From Euptelea pleiosperma (taxonomy: Eukaryota > Streptophyta > Magnoliopsida > Ranunculales > Eupteleaceae), in contig CM068546.1 in NCBI GenBank assembly GCA_035048495.1, positions 37,094,674-37,158,673 on the forward strand: DNA of 64,000 bases. The letters are read 5' to 3'. The notes under the pieces are model-generated. The model worked only from the letters and a program-made list of their open reading frames with translations, searched no databases and had not been told where the DNA came from. Below, in pieces: positions 34,192 through 46,825 of this stretch. Every line of letters starts with the position of its first letter. Position 1 is the stretch's first letter. Made by a program: the position numbers and the translations under genes.

Positions 34192-34317
34192 TGAACGAAG
34201 GGGTTTGAAAGGGAACGACAGCTTCTGTGTTTCAGAAGGAGAGTTAAGGTTAGAGGAAAAGACGAGAGAGTTGAAGATGAGAGCGGAAGCCGATGTGGAG
34301 ACACACGAATGCGCCAT
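24586..34317 (-). CDS. CLPP5: Plastid Clp protease proteolytic subunit 5
   Basis: Nine exons (34190-34317, 33997-34110, 33780-33897, 33593-33685, 26051-26096, 25856-25928, 25451-25485, 25239-25327, 24586-24789) join to 299 residues, against 298 in Arabidopsis ClpP5. The first 80 or so residues are a Ser/Arg-rich plastid transit peptide. The ClpP fold follows. The catalytic triad is Ser191 (AASMGAF), His216 (MIHQPLGG) and Asp261 (DTDRD). The C-terminus ALQPLA..ADQ is characteristic of ClpP5. In the chloroplast stroma it is one of the subunits of the P-ring (ClpP3-6) of the ATP-dependent Clp protease and degrades unfolded or regulatory proteins. Intron 4 is about 7.5 kb and contains a Mutator-like element; intron 1 is only 79 bp and starts inside a (CT)n tract. 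Confidence 0.96.
26875..26947 (-). other. Exon-like open segment inside CLPP5 intron 4
   Basis: A 73-nt open stretch is bounded by a good acceptor ('tgttcttcaagcag') and an excellent donor (GATG|GTAAGT). It would encode about 24 residues ([20 protein letters not shown]..). Inclusion in the CLPP5 mRNA would shift the frame, because exons 4 and 5 join in phase 0. It could be a poison exon, an exon of a captured gene fragment, or chance. Confidence 0.35.
28855..29015 (+). repeat. Minisatellite of about 28-bp units in the left MULE arm
   Basis: About five units of the form 'ggttgaaccagtaccatttt' plus 'cagtaaact' follow one another with small differences. Confidence 0.75.
29205..29459 (+). pseudogene. 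Remnant of MULE transposase N-terminal region
   Basis: An open stretch of about 85 codons reads [20 protein letters not shown], then a VCKKLNID motif, [10 protein letters not shown], and a [13 protein letters not shown] end. This pattern (GG..KGI, Tyr-containing strand, KLNID, FND..YVYV) is typical of the domain preceding the zinc-binding and catalytic parts of plant Mutator transposases. No DDE domain follows. Part of the same sequence is repeated inverted in the right arm (29844-29950). The family call is by pattern recognition only. Confidence 0.6.
30165..30560 (-). repeat. Expanded minisatellite in the right MULE arm
   Basis: Around a dozen diverged units ('gtttactgaaaatggtact', 'agttcaaccagt') form the reverse complement of the left-arm array. 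The array is more than twice as long, which explains why the right arm is about 300 bp longer. Confidence 0.75.
31326..31655 (+). repeat. Two tandem copies of short repeat F7
   Basis: Two units of about 160 bp run 31326-31482 and 31483-31655. Each contains 'ttatcccccaaa', 'gatctcagccactcacacc' and 'gcaccggccacccactggta' or a close variant. The inverted third copy is at 13655-13802. Confidence 0.75.
31660..33592. repeat. Dispersed-repeat part of CLPP5 intron 4
   Basis: Fragments with 'gtgtcggacac'-like words (31670-31730, 32160-32300, 33165-33225; related pieces at 27500-27620 and 28035-28145) and a 'gaaatttcggtttcg' element (32580-32910) fill this stretch. A 19-bp unit ('atggatgacactacaaact') is doubled at 32318-32352. 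No exon is supported. Confidence 0.45.
34157..34188. repeat. (GA)n/(CT)n microsatellite abutting the CLPP5 exon 1 splice donor
   Basis: On the minus strand the exon ends CAAG and the intron starts GTCTCTCT, so the dinucleotide repeat reaches into the donor. The donor lacks the usual +3 to +6 bases. Confidence 0.85.
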
Positions 34318-35365
34318 TTCTGTGATGCCCTAACGTCTCCAACTACCACCTCCTCCGCTATAATTAACAAAGTTCTGCTAAATTTAGCTAGATTATCTTC
34401 TTAGCAGTGTCGCCGGAGTGATAGAGGGGTTGGTGTTTGAGCGCGCGCGCGTCTCAGCAGGAGGGGCATTGAGATTGACATCGTCATGTGCGTATGACAC
34501 AGCTGCGTAAAATAAGATGAAACGGATAACGTGCGCACCACATTCCATTTTGTTTGTTTGAAGTTTTAAGTTTGAAGTTTGAACACTGAAGCATGCACTC
34601 ACAAAACAAAACTACAAATACGAGGACCGTCCAGCGAAGAAATTTTCCCTCCCCGTGTAGCGCGCCCACTGACTCATGAATGATTCGCTCACCACATGAT
34701 GGACCTCTACACCAAGAAGCAGCCTGATCGGTAATCTCAAGCCGTTGTATTCAAATGTTTATCCTGTAGTATTTTCAAGCTCCTAATCCATATCTTCTGG
34801 TCTCTAAGAGTGCGTGGCACCCCTGATCAACGTAATGGAGGTAGACATCGCAGGTGAAAACGTGGAATGGTGAGGTAGACCCACTATTCTAATGGCCCCC
34901 ATTTAGGAGATCTCTTGGGACATTTATGAACCTGATCATAAACCTCTTTCTACATCCAAAATTTTGTGTAGAAAATCAAATGGTCACGATTAGTTTGATC
35001 AAACCAACCTTGATGAAAAGGACACTAATTACTTAGAGCTGCTTATTGATGAGCAACGGGTGATAGACAACACCATATCATAAAGATCAAAACATTTTTC
35101 TTGCGGAAGGCCGATTCAGTAACTCGCAAGCCACAATATTAAGTGGTTTCCTGGCTCAAACACCATGATTGCAGCATCTTAATAAACTCGGTGAGTATGC
35201 AGAAGAAAGCAAATCTAGAAAACAATAGTACATTCAACAGGGCATGGTAGTACTCAAATGATCATCGTATGAAATCAACGGTTGAGCTAAAATCCTTGTC
35301 ACTGCCTAGGACTTTACATGTTAGAACACAAGTGAGAGAGAGGGTGTAGCTTCTGTTTGTTTTTT
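34318..35365. other. CLPP5 upstream region and EFR3-like gene 3' flank
   Basis: It includes an alternating 'gcgcgcgcgc' run at 34441-34450 and an F1-like fragment near 34690-34810 ('gatcggtaatctcaagccg'). No gene or clear core promoter motif was recognised. Confidence 0.4.
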
Positions 35366-38300
35366 TTAACATCCTGCTGCTTTGAGGAAGTTGTCAAATG
35401 GACTAGCAGGAGGCAGCCTCATAGCCAACCATGGTTCCGTCGTCGTCGACAAGATGCCTCGTTGCCCTGGCCCACCATCAGAGGTTATCTGCACGAACAT
35501 GAAATGAATGCATCAAAATTGCAGAAATAGAGATAATTAAATAAACAAAATGGGCCCAAGCAGGGTTCTAATAATGGTTAATAACATCCATAACTCTTGT
35601 CGTAATATATTTGGTTATAACAGCACCTGCCTTGGCTGATTGAGTTAAGCTCACCTTTCTGATAGCTGACCGCCCGTCTACAGGGAAAGTCAGCAACAGC
35701 TTGTCAGCTGCTCTTGAATCATGAGTCTCATAGGCCAACCAGCTTGACAGCTTCTTCCTTGTGCCTGTGCCAAGGGCCTCACATTGGCTGGCCATTGTAC
35801 TGTACGGCAGGGGGGAGGTCGAGACGGATGTGCCAGCCACCTGACCAGCTACTTCTAGTGCCTGATCCAACAAAAAGATATGGAAGACAAAAAACATGCT
35901 GAGATCGGAATAGATAATGTTTCAACATGCATGCATGTCAATTATGTAATAACATACATAAATTTGCATGCATATATGCATTTCATGACATAGACATGTA
36001 TGTACGTGAATGTAAATGTCTGTAGCAGGAGATAGATGGAGTTTACTGATTCTAGTAGCTGGCCAACACTGATAATATGGGACAAGGATGGGGAAGTAGG
36101 CATTTTAGGGATAAAGCGCGAGAGATCAGCCACAGATGATTCACTAACTGCGTCATCCTCAATTGTTGAGCTTGCAGGGAAATCCTGTGACATCAACAGT
36201 AAACATCAACAATTTTACCTTTATTTTATTATTACTATTTACGTATTTTTTATGTGAATGCTTTGGATCGGCAGAGCTTGAACTGTGACCACAGTAACAC
36301 TCAATGACCTAACTCCAAATGCACACACATCTAAGGCAAGTCAGCTTCATCAGGTCTTAAAATATTGCATCTACGATATTAGATAAAGAAAGCCAACTGA
36401 GATCATAAATAGCATACCCCATCAAAAGAAACCGATTCCTTGGAATGGGCAGTCATCTGAAGGTGGTCCAAGTCAAATATTGATTGTGGGCCAAACAAGA
36501 AGGCATCATCAGGAGTGAATGCTTCTGAGAGTTGCTTGACCAGGTTATCCATGTCCAACTTAACAAGCACAAACAAACAATTAGAATTGCAGTATCTACA
36601 TAGCATGTATGTATGGAACATCCAGAAATCTTAAAGGTATCAGAAGGTCTGGTCTGTAAATGTGACTGCATACCTCAGTTGCGCTGGACAGGCTTCTAAC
36701 TAAGATGTCTAGAATAGCCTTGTCAGATTCATGCAGAGTCTCCCTTAACTCAGATAGTGCACATAAGGCTGCTTGATGGTCAGTGGCAGATCCATAGTCT
36801 CTCACATCTGCCTGAGGCTTTACATATACTTGCAGATCATCACCGATGCTCACATATGGGTCAACCTGATTTTGTAGGAAATACTCGTTCAGTGTACTTA
36901 AATATCAACAATGAGATTCGCAAAATACGTGGTGAACATGGGACTCCAAAAAAGATCCCAAAAGTACAATGTCTATGGATATGCATTATAGCATGATAGA
37001 GAAAATATACAAATAAATATGTGAAATGAAAAATAATAGTAAATAAAGAATAACCCACTGAATGGTGGGATTTATGATATTGTAAAACATGATCTTTGGC
37101 TCAGGTAATCTCCTAGGTGGGACCCGTGGCACCACACCATGGGGCCAAACCCCCTTCATGTGCACCACCGTGTATGGAACAGGTCAGACAAGTAGAATTC
37201 TGCCTTCTATCCATCTTGAACTATTAATATAATATATTATATCATAAGCATTTTGCAGTAATTCCTACTTTTAAGTAGAAAAACAATTTCGTATAACAGA
37301 GCAAGCTTCAATCCTAATTAATTAATTGAGTTGTTTATGTCATATGTTATATCACAAGCATTGTGCAATAAGTCCTACTTATAGGGATAAAAAAGATGAT
37401 TTTGTATACATGAACAAACTCCAATACTGAATACCCTCCAGTAAGAACCAATTAAGATGAATGAAGAATGAGTTCCATTATACTCCTAAAGAAGGCATAT
37501 AGGAAGCAAACCGAAAATAAATAATGAAGATTGCGAAAACTTACTTCATAAGAAACCAAGGACTTGAGAAAGTCATTCAGATCAGGAATACTATATAGCT
37601 TTGCTGCAAACATCAACATAGCTGTTGCTAATGTAAAAAGTGATCTCTGGCATGACGGAGGCAACATCCCTGCCAAGGTGATGAGATCGAATATAAACTA
37701 CATGTATTTCAAGTTCTAAAAGTTCAAAAGATTTCCCCTTCATGTATCATATAAGATTTTCAATCCCCGTACCATAATTAGAATCGAGGGATATGTTTCT
37801 GAGAGACAAAGGAAGCTGAAAGAAGCGAACAACAATGTTGTGATTGGGGTTCTGCAGCATCAAAGGTTTGAGAAGGTGAAAAAGAAATCATACACAACAA
37901 GAGCATGCGTAGAAAGTTAGACCCTTGAAATAATATAAAGGGAACAAAAAAAAATGCAGTAACGCAATGACTACAATAATTCATTAGACTTTCACTCAAA
38001 TACAGATTAGTAGAATCCTTCTAGTGCAAACTTACCAACAAGATGAATCATCATGGAAAGCATAGGACAATTTTATGACATTGAACTATATGTATATATA
38101 CATAAACTGTGTGTGACTGGATGATAAATAGATGTATGTGTGTATATATGGTGTGTATCGAGTGAAATCTTACCTTAAGACGTGAAGAAATAAGTGTTAA
38201 GCAGAAAGAATGGGCTATAGCTTCAAAGTTTGAAGGCAAATTATCTGGAAGATTGGCTTGCAACCAGAATGCAGAAAGCAACTGAGCTGTTTGATCCTCA

Positions 38301-41300
38301 CTTAGTTTTATAATATTTGGTTCCTGTGCGAACGCCATTAAAACAATCTTTCTTAAATTACAGAAGAGTAAAGAGATAAAGGCTATAACTTGAAGTACAT
38401 GTATAACTAACCATTCCTGAAGATGACCAAAAAGTACTTACTGCTTCTGATGAGCTGATTGACCCAGCTGTTCTGTCAATAATAGAACAACTTATTTTGT
38501 AAAAATTGGGTGAATTTTTGCGGACCCAACCCTGTTTCCACTCTTCTTCAATCTCTCTTTCCTTAGAATCATCGTGAGCATCATTCCCATGCTTTTCTCC
38601 GTTTGCACTATCCTTTTCTCTGCGGAGCTTTTCAAGCAAAGCAGTAGCCGAGGCAAATGCAGATGTAGTTTTGCAATGCCACCTCCTTGGTTCGTATAGA
38701 TACCCAGATTGCAAAGAAGCAAATTCATGTCTTGGATGGTTAGAAGTTGGAACAAGGAGAACTGCAAATATCTGGTGCGCTCCCACACGTGCTTCAACAT
38801 CTGGATGCATCATGGTTTTCAAAAGTTGGACGAGAAGTGTCTCTGGAAAGACCTATTGTAAACAGTGTTTTAAGAAAATAGTTTAGTCATTCCAAAAGAA
38901 ATTACAGTACCACAATTGAGTCATAGAAATGCTCAAAGTTAAAGACATAATTTTGAGCAGCAGAATTGAATTGAACTCAATTTAAATGATATCTGGAAGG
39001 AGACAATCTCATTCACCTGCTGTGAATGCGAGGGGACAGATGCTGAAGAAATTATATGAGCGAGAATCAACATGGATCCAATGGTTGCCTTAGCAACAAC
39101 TCCCACAGGTGGAAGCTTCTCCAGCGTTGTCGCCATCATGTCAAATAGTGGTTGTACATCACCAATCTAATAGGAGCCAACTAATTAATTATTTGGTATA
39201 ACAAGAACCTGAAATCAAGTAAACTATAAACAGCAACAAGAACTAAAATGTTTTCTAATACAAAAGCATTAAACTTACTCCTTTAGAAATTTGTAACAAG
39301 CAAGATTCAATAGAACTCTGGAGTAAAATGTGTAAGTTCAACTCTTGCTGTCCAACTGATTCAACTGTGGCTTGAAGACTCTTCCTCAAATGCCTACACA
39401 AGTCACTGACAATTCCAATTTCAGTGACTATGGCTCGTGATCTGAATTGCTGGGCCAAACAAGTAGCAATCTGAATGATATTAGATTTAATCTGAGGATC
39501 ATATGCAGCATTTTTGTGGTCCAGATGTCGGATGATAGCAGCTAAAATCAATTGCTCATTTCCTGAAATGAGACCATATACGAGCAAAAACACATAAGAT
39601 CAGCACTTATCAAACGTAAAAATAAAAAAGAAAGAAGATCAGCTGGGTCTTTCAGAAGATTTTTCCATATCAGAATATCGAAAGGAACAAATTTTACCAA
39701 TTGAGACCAGTACCAGAAGCAGTAACAGTATTCTTCTTTTCTCAGAAAAAGGTTGCCTTAATGCACAACGATGCAAGGACTCACAAAACATGTAATGTGA
39801 TGGTTTTCAGAAACAATGGCATAGCTACATTGTGACCACCAAAGAACTGATGTTACTGAAATGAAAAACACAAGATGCCAGATGCAGTAACCTAAAAATA
39901 GTGCAACACATCAACCCCTCCATACAGATATAAGATAATAATAATATAGATAACTATCAGGTAATAGAAGTAAAATACATTGAAGAACATGTCTAGATCA
40001 TCATCAGAACCTTATCCCTAGATACATGGAACATATAGATGTAAAATAGATGCAAGAACACCTCTAGATAGATAATAATATATTAGAGCTATGTTATCTG
40101 AACATAAATGGTACCAACTAACAAAAGGAATAATAAGTGAAGGTTTTGTCTTAATAGCCATGTCAACAAGTGTCTGACGTGTGTGAGTGTGACTTAGTGT
40201 ATAATAAGAGCATTAAATGTTCAACATTTGGAAAGAAAAGAAATGTCATTGTTACCGAGGACAAGCAATATTTAACAAAACACCATTATGGTAAGGTTGA
40301 ACAAAAAAATCATAGAGGTTAAAGAAAACAAGCGAAATGGATGGTGCAATATGTTTGCCATCAATAAGTAGCTGTGAAAAGTAATTCTTCAACAAAATTT
40401 ACAGGAAGAGCTTAAGAACTAACTGTTGCAAATTTGGCATCTAAAGTAAATGATCAGATAATTATCTCACATCTGATAAGACAAGTGTTGACTGAATCAA
40501 AGAAAGAGACAGGAAGGGTAGACCAAATTACCAGAACTCTCAACAAAGGAAGACATGTCAGACAGAACAACCATGGCCAACCCCTGCCGAGCAACCCAGT
40601 GCTTTCCAGTGTCAAAGTAGATGAGCATTGGATCCAATACCCGGCGCATTGTCGTACTCTCCTTGGCCAGCTCAACCATTTTCTGGATACAAATTTGAGC
40701 CCATACTTTTGGTGTCTCAATCTCTTCCCTGTAGTGTAAGCAAATGTATTAGCTTTAGCCCATATATCAGGGCCCAGAAATACACACCACAAATGTGGTA
40801 TGGTAAGATTCCTGTTTGTAGGTTTTCAAGTATCAAGTTTTTATTTACTACCTTGTCAATAGAGAAGAATCTTTCTTTTCTGGCCTTGGCCTCATGATCA
40901 TGTAACTTGGGCTACCATCACTGCAAACTCCTGCACCAACCCTTGCTTCACATCTGACTACCTCATCAACCCAATTATGATGCGGCTCCCCTCTTTCAAC
41001 ATCATCTTCAAGATGTGCATCTGGCTCATAGTTATCCAATGTCACATGCACAATCTGCAAAAAGGGTACATCTGCAAGTCAAAAGTCGTATGACCTATTA
41101 ACAAATGTCACCAATATGTAAAAGCACTCACCTTATCAAAATCAACAAAAATGTGTGAAAACTCTGTCATGAACCACACCTGCAAAGAGAAAAAATAGAA
41201 AATGAAATCACAATATCTCAAATATATACTTCAAATTGAAAACAAAGTAAGCAGTATAAAGGGGAAGAAATCAGCACATAACTGCACAACTATTGTTACC

Positions 41301-43568
41301 AAACTGAATGTTCTATCTAAAGACATTGTATTGATGCTACAAGAAGACATTAAAGAAAGGGAAACCAGGTACCATGGCTGAAAGGCATTGCAAGCTTGAC
41401 GCCCTCAAGCAGCGCCTGTCATGTTCTTCCCCAGTCTCACGAGCCAGCATACATACTTTATGAACCAGACTTTCGACATTTTGTGTATAAGTGCCATCTG
41501 CCTGTTCATGCATGAAGTCAAAATAAAAGCCAGCATACTGCATGATGAAATGATATGAAAATAAATGAAATATGGAAACTTTATATATGGAAGTGAGAAT
41601 TAAATAAAAGTACTTATCCTTGAATCATTTCTCAGAAAAATTAGACGCGACAGCTTGGACCAACATGCTCATAGTGAGCATGACCAAAGAAGCATCAAAT
41701 CAAAAATTTGAAAGTCCTAAACTCACCTGACTGTAAATGAATCTGGTCAAGGTTTGACATCCAAGAGTCCGTACAGTATCTTGCTTTGTGTTATCCAAAA
41801 GTTCAGTAACAACATTCAATATACTGACAGCGAAATATGCACTACATAACAACAGTATACATGAGAAATAAAATTGAGGTAGCAAAAGATTTACATCCAA
41901 GTGCAGATGTCCAGTTTTATTTTTTATTTTTATTAAATAAGAACATGATAGACCGGCCTACTGACTAATGGAAAAGGTTAATGTAGGCACCAGATACATA
42001 TTCAAATATTAAATATCAAACTTTAGTATAGAAGTGAAAATGAAAGACTAATAGAGCTTTGAAACTTTCACCAAAAGTTCCAGAAAACGTCACTATTTAA
42101 AGAACACAAATTTGAATCAAATAAATTTTATGGGATCCCATTCTGACTTTCATCAATCCAGATTCTGTTCAAATAATTAGGACCAATATGAACATATTGG
42201 TAAAACAGATCTTTCAGCAGTAGAAATCAGAGAAAGAAAATTTTCTCACACTTACATCTGCTCCTTACACATGCAAAGCAGTTTATTGTAGGCCTCCATA
42301 ATAATATTAACGAATTTGATATGCTCACACCGCAGTTCTTTGTAGCTTCTTTGTTCAAGATACTTTGCGATCTATGGAAAAAAACAGAGTTGCAGCAACT
42401 TCATATTGGTTGAATCTACAGATTCTTAATAAAAAAGAAAAGTTAAGAATAGATTCAAAGACAAACTACCTTTGGGATGCGGAAAGGGTTCTTGGCAGCA
42501 TATTCGCATAACTTCACGATTTTCCGTTCATTCGGAGGACCATCCTGCAAATTAAGTGGTTAGTTATACTGTTATACTTCATTCTTCTAGTTGTGGATAG
42601 TAATAGAAAAACAAACTAGTAAATTATACTACAATGTCTCTATATTAACAAAAATTGACCTTCAAGGACACAAGCTCCCACCTTCACAGGATATTCCAAG
42701 TTAAGTGTCACTTGAGAGGCTCACACCCATATTGAATTATCCCATACCATTGGCCTATTTTAGGTCAAATATGATACAATGGCTCAAAACTCCAAATGGG
42801 TGTCATATCAAAATGTTTTAACACTTCAATTTTAAACAGAAAAGTAGAAGCCATACATATTTTATACATGGTAACATAGACTAATGTTTTAAATCTAAAA
42901 AGTAAAAAAGTTATACATATTTCATACATGGTGACATAGACTAATGTTTTATACATTTTAACCAAGCAAACCAGGAATCACAACAAGTAATTCCCTCAGC
43001 TCATCTATGTTACATGTCAAGATATGAGGAGAAGACATCAAAGGAGCTCATTTCTTCTTCTTTACAGTTCAGAATTGGCAAAAAAAAATGTAACCTGCAC
43101 TGCAGAAACATGCTTTCCGAATATAAACCATTTTCCTCTACAAGAAACTCAAAATGGACGATGAATATTACATCCCATTTTGCATGATTAAATGCAACAC
43201 ATTTCTACAATCTACGTTTATCTTATTATTGTGTAAGTTAATGTTTCAACTTCTTTGATGAGTTAGTGAGAATCTACTTAATTACCAAGAAACTCACACA
43301 GGATCATGAATATAATACCGCACATTACACAATCAAATGCAACACATTTCTCACTAATCCACTAAAATGCTCAGCAAAGAAATACCTACAACTAGTGAAT
43401 AAAAGGAAGAAGAAAAAGTGAGTAAATACTTACAAGGGACTTGGGGAAGATCTGAGCAAGCAGCTTCTTATAACGCTTGACAGGTTGCCGAGATCTCGAC
43501 CTCAAAGCAGGGCAGCACACACACATTTTTCCACATTCTGGTAGAACCCTTCTCGAAATAAATCCCAT
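35366..43568 (-). CDS. EFR3-like protein (SEMI-ROLLED LEAF 2 / EFOP family)
   Basis: Nineteen coding exons join to 1005 residues: 43434-43568, 42470-42544, 42256-42371, 41727-41841, 41373-41501, 41132-41179, 40852-41054, 40532-40728, 39279-39562, 39017-39166, 38442-38852, 38174-38323, 37773-37851, 37545-37669, 36674-36865, 36418-36558, 36047-36184, 35655-35861, 35366-35488. The N-terminus MGFISRRVLPECGKMCVCCP has a Cys cluster followed by a basic patch, the palmitoylation/membrane-binding layout of EFR3 proteins. Helical ARM-like repeats fill most of the rest. The tail has TGTRKKLSSWLAYE and ends PFDNFLKAAGC. Plant EFR3-like (EFOP) proteins anchor the PI4K-alpha1 complex at the plasma membrane, and rice SRL2 affects leaf rolling. 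Length and motifs agree with that family. Confidence 0.93.
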
Positions 43569-44030
43569 TTCCTGCGAAAACCAACAACCATTAAAAATAA
43601 AAATAAAAATAAAAACCACTAAAAATTCTTCCCTTATATCTCCAAAAGCTTGAATCAACAAACCCCACTAAATGCACTTAAATAAACCCAGAAATAGCAC
43701 CTAAAAATAAAAAATAAAAAATTATACCCACAACCCGGAATGAGCTATAAAACAAGAATATCCCCAAGCCAGAAAACCCAGCAAGAAATATTCAGTAAAT
43801 AAATAATAAAAAATGCTAGAAAAGTAGCCCAAAACATCCATTAAAGGTTGAATTAACAAACCCAAAAAAAAAATGTATTGAATAAAACCAGGAAATTGCA
43901 CCCAAAACTACCCAGAAAGCAGAATGAGCTGACAAAATAAATAAATAAAACTGTGCTAGAAAACTAACCAAACAGACCCATCAAAGGTAGAAATGCAAAA
44001 GCAAGATAAATTGAAGGTAAGAGAACATAC

Positions 44031-44160
44031 TCTACTCTGCCAAAGCAGATCTGTTGAGCGAAATCCCCCACCAAATTACAAAGATTTTGCAGAGCAACAA
44101 CGGAAATGAGAGAGAGAGAGAGAGAGAGAGAAAATAGGAAGCAGAGGAACAAACGGAGAC
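44031..44160 (-). other. 5' non-coding exon of the EFR3-like gene
   Basis: On the minus strand a GTATGT donor follows 44031. The first coding exon is preceded by an acceptor ('ttcgcag') three bases before its ATG, so the leader must be spliced. A (CT)n tract at 44110-44131 lies in this leader. The transcription start is not defined. Confidence 0.55.
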
Positions 44161-44679
44161 AGTACGCGCGTGGTTTAAAACCAACATAAGCATGGAAGAG
44201 GAGCAGTTCGGTCACGTGACCTCCAGTCTGTTCACTCAAAAAGAAACTTGCTTTTTGTCAGAACTCGGAAGACTCGAACACGACCTTTTTATGTTGAAAC
44301 TTGAAAGTTTGAAACTCAAACGCTCTTTAGTTGTCCGAAGACACCCACCTACTCAAACGTTTACCATGCCATTTGTCTTAACATTTTGTTTAAATAAAGT
44401 ACCCATTTTACCCATAGACATAGGGGATTATAAATTTATAATTACACACCCATGATCAAATCTCAAGGTGTTTTTAGTAATTTAGGCCTTGCTGCAAAGG
44501 CATTGCGCGCAAATGTTCATCTACATGTGCTTGGTGCACAACATCCAACAAATATTTGCATTAGACCCAGTCATTTTTTTTTACCAAAAAGATGTATAAT
44601 GTTTGAAGCCAAAAGCTGGCTGGAAATAATAGGCAAATGACTCTTTGATCCCTTGATCTCCCCCAACAGCTCTTCCCAC

Positions 44680-44940
44680 CTCGACCAAGTAAGTGTTAAA
44701 CAACCATTTACCCTAAAAGATTGACTTGTTGGGAAAAGGCGAAACAACATTGTATACGAATGGGTTATCAGGCCAATAAAACACATGCGCGTGAACATAA
44801 TATCCGCTAATACACTCCCTCAGTAGAAATACACTCCACTGGAGACTTGAACCTGCGATTTCCTAGGCTTTAAGACTCTGATACCATGTTAAACAACAAT
44901 TTACCCCCAAAAGTCTATCTTTTGGGCTAAATGGTTGTTG
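44680..44940 (-). mobile_element. LTR-type retroelement fragment with initiator-Met tRNA primer site
   Basis: On the minus strand 'gtttaaca' is followed directly by TGGTATCAGAG, the standard copia-type primer binding site complementary to tRNA-iMet. The sequence 'gttaaacaac(c/a)atttaccc' occurs twice (44695 and 44889), suggesting repeated terminal sequence. There is no gag or pol. An alternative reading as a tRNA-derived SINE is possible, because a B-box-like 'aggttcaagtctcc' is nearby. Confidence 0.5.
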
Positions 44941-45689
44941 AAACCTGCTTTAGAGTTCTCACACATTTGAGTCTTATATGGAAACCACAGAAAAGTTTTC
45001 TAGAAAAGAATTCGTATATCAAAAAGAGTTGATCTAGAAAACTTTTATTGACATCTATCAACTAGAATAATTTTTAGAAAATTTGCCTGTGGGGCCTTGA
45101 TATAATACAATGCCACCCACCAGAGCTTTGATGGGAAGGATTAGCCAAAAACACAAACTATCTAGTTGTTGGAATTATCCCTTAATATAGAAGCATAAGG
45201 CAGTTGTCAACTTGTCACTACTTTCCCTCTTGATTAATAATAATGAAATGAAAAGGGAGTTTGTGATGCTCCATGGGTACAACCCATAACATACATGTTA
45301 ATGAGGCCCATCAATCCATCAAATCACAGCCTTCAATTGTGTGGGTCACGTCTTGGATGGTGCACTACCCATTTAAAATTGATTGATGCATACTACAGTT
45401 TGACCGTCAATAAGTAGTCAATTGTTTTAACGGTTAAGATGGGGAATTAGTGAACCTGTTGACAGCTGGACTCTCTCTCTCTAACATACAAACATCAACG
45501 TGCATGTTAAGCAAGTCGTAGCTTAGGAAATAAATATTAGTATTTCCCATCAATGAAGGAGAAACACTCTCCACATGACAAATAATTTATTAAATATTCA
45601 CGGGTTCTTCGTATTCTTGCATATATTCCAATAAAATATTTGCTGTCCCCGGGGCCTTCAAATTTTAAAGTCTCCCCCGCCTTCCCAAA

Positions 45690-45950
45690 AATGCCACGTG
45701 GAGCACTCTTTCGGACCCACTGACCTGATAGATGTTTGGCTCAGCTCTCCGAGGACCATACACCAAAAATCAGCTTGATTGGTGATCTTTAGCGGTTACA
45801 TTTTAGCAACCAAAAAGAGAAAATCTCAAAATCCAACGGCTAGCTAGGTGTCACCGATTAAAATGATTTGGTTTATAGGTCCGCCACGAGGTAAACCAAA
45901 CATGCATCATGCATGGGTATGTAAAGAGTATGTCACGTGACATTGAAGGG
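45690..45950. repeat. F1-related foldback repeat
   Basis: It starts with 'gccacgtggagcactctttc', contains 'ccaaaaatcagcttgattgg' and ends with 'gtatgtcacgtgac'. The arms are inverted but diverged. Confidence 0.5.
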
Positions 45951-46124
45951 AACAGAAAACTCGGGTTCGAAATCAAGTACCGCCATTTTTATTCAGAGAT
46001 AACATTATTGTTTGTATTTTTATATATTATTGAGTTTCGTAGACGTTGAGAAGCATTTGAGGGGTATGCGTTGCACATTGCCAAACACCAATAGTATCCA
46101 TTCACCATTCACGTGTCATTTTTA

Positions 46125-46296
46125 TTTGGGTCGGGCCCAGGGGACTCGCCTTTTTTGCACTCGTCCTTTCATTCGTGCTGTTGCTGTATATTGCAAGAAT
46201 CCAACGGTATTCTCGGAATCTACGACAGAGTTCTTGGGCGTGGCCGAGAGCACGAGTGCAAAAAGGTGAGTCCCTGGAGCCCAATCCTTTTTATTT
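46125..46296. mobile_element. Foldback MITE with near-perfect long palindrome
   Basis: The left arm 'ggcccaggggactcgccttt' plus 'tttgcactcgt' is mirrored by 'cacgagtgcaaaaaggtgag' plus 'tccctggagcc'. It has almost no loop beyond a 'ccaacggt' centre. Fragments occur at 6225-6390 and 14060-14095. Confidence 0.7.
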
Positions 46297-46562
46297 GGGG
46301 CCTGTTTGATTGAACAGAAAAATTTTCCGAGAAAATACATTTAGGAAATGCCTTAAATAGCTGATTGATTGCAACTGAGAACACATTTTCAATCATGTGA
46401 GAAAATAAAGGCGTATTTTCAGGTGGATTATCTGGATGGGAAATGAATTCTGAGCTTAGTAAGGAAAATTATACAGATTTAAAATGACTCTCTAATAATG
46501 GACAGTTATGTTTTTCCAAGGAAAATGTAATTTTCTCACTTGGCAATCAAACACACCCTTAA
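46297..46562. mobile_element. hAT-like MITE
   Basis: The left end 'ggggcctgtttgattg' and the right end 'caatcaaacacaccctt' are inverted. The interior has 'gaaaaattttcc' mirrored by 'ggaaaatgtaattttc'. A related fragment is near 22740-22985. It directly abuts the palindrome ending at 46296. Confidence 0.65.
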
Positions 46563-46674
46563 TGTCAATTGTCAAAGAAAGAGATCCACATTCACGTGTT
46601 TCCACGCAATTGGTGTGATACAGCTCTTGGCCAAACAAAAAAAGAGAACCTCTACGGCCGCCCACATCTTTAAG

Positions 46675-46780
46675 CTAGGCACCCATGGCAGCCTCGGCTG
46701 GGCTAGCCGTGGGGCCTATACAACCCACGGCCGGCCCAGCCATGGCACACATGGCAGCCTCCAAGGGAGAGAGAGAGAGT

Positions 46781-46825
<45 letters not shown>

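Noticed and set aside
34158..34317. Ser-Leu repeat tail on the ClpP5 transit peptide
   Set aside because: The SLSLSL run is the (CT)n microsatellite translated beyond the exon 1 donor.
33708..34370. A 220-codon minus-strand open frame
   Set aside because: It reads through CLPP5 intron 1 in the frame of exons 2-3. The true start (34317) is in another frame and the 79-bp intron restores the reading frame to the ClpP5 sequence.
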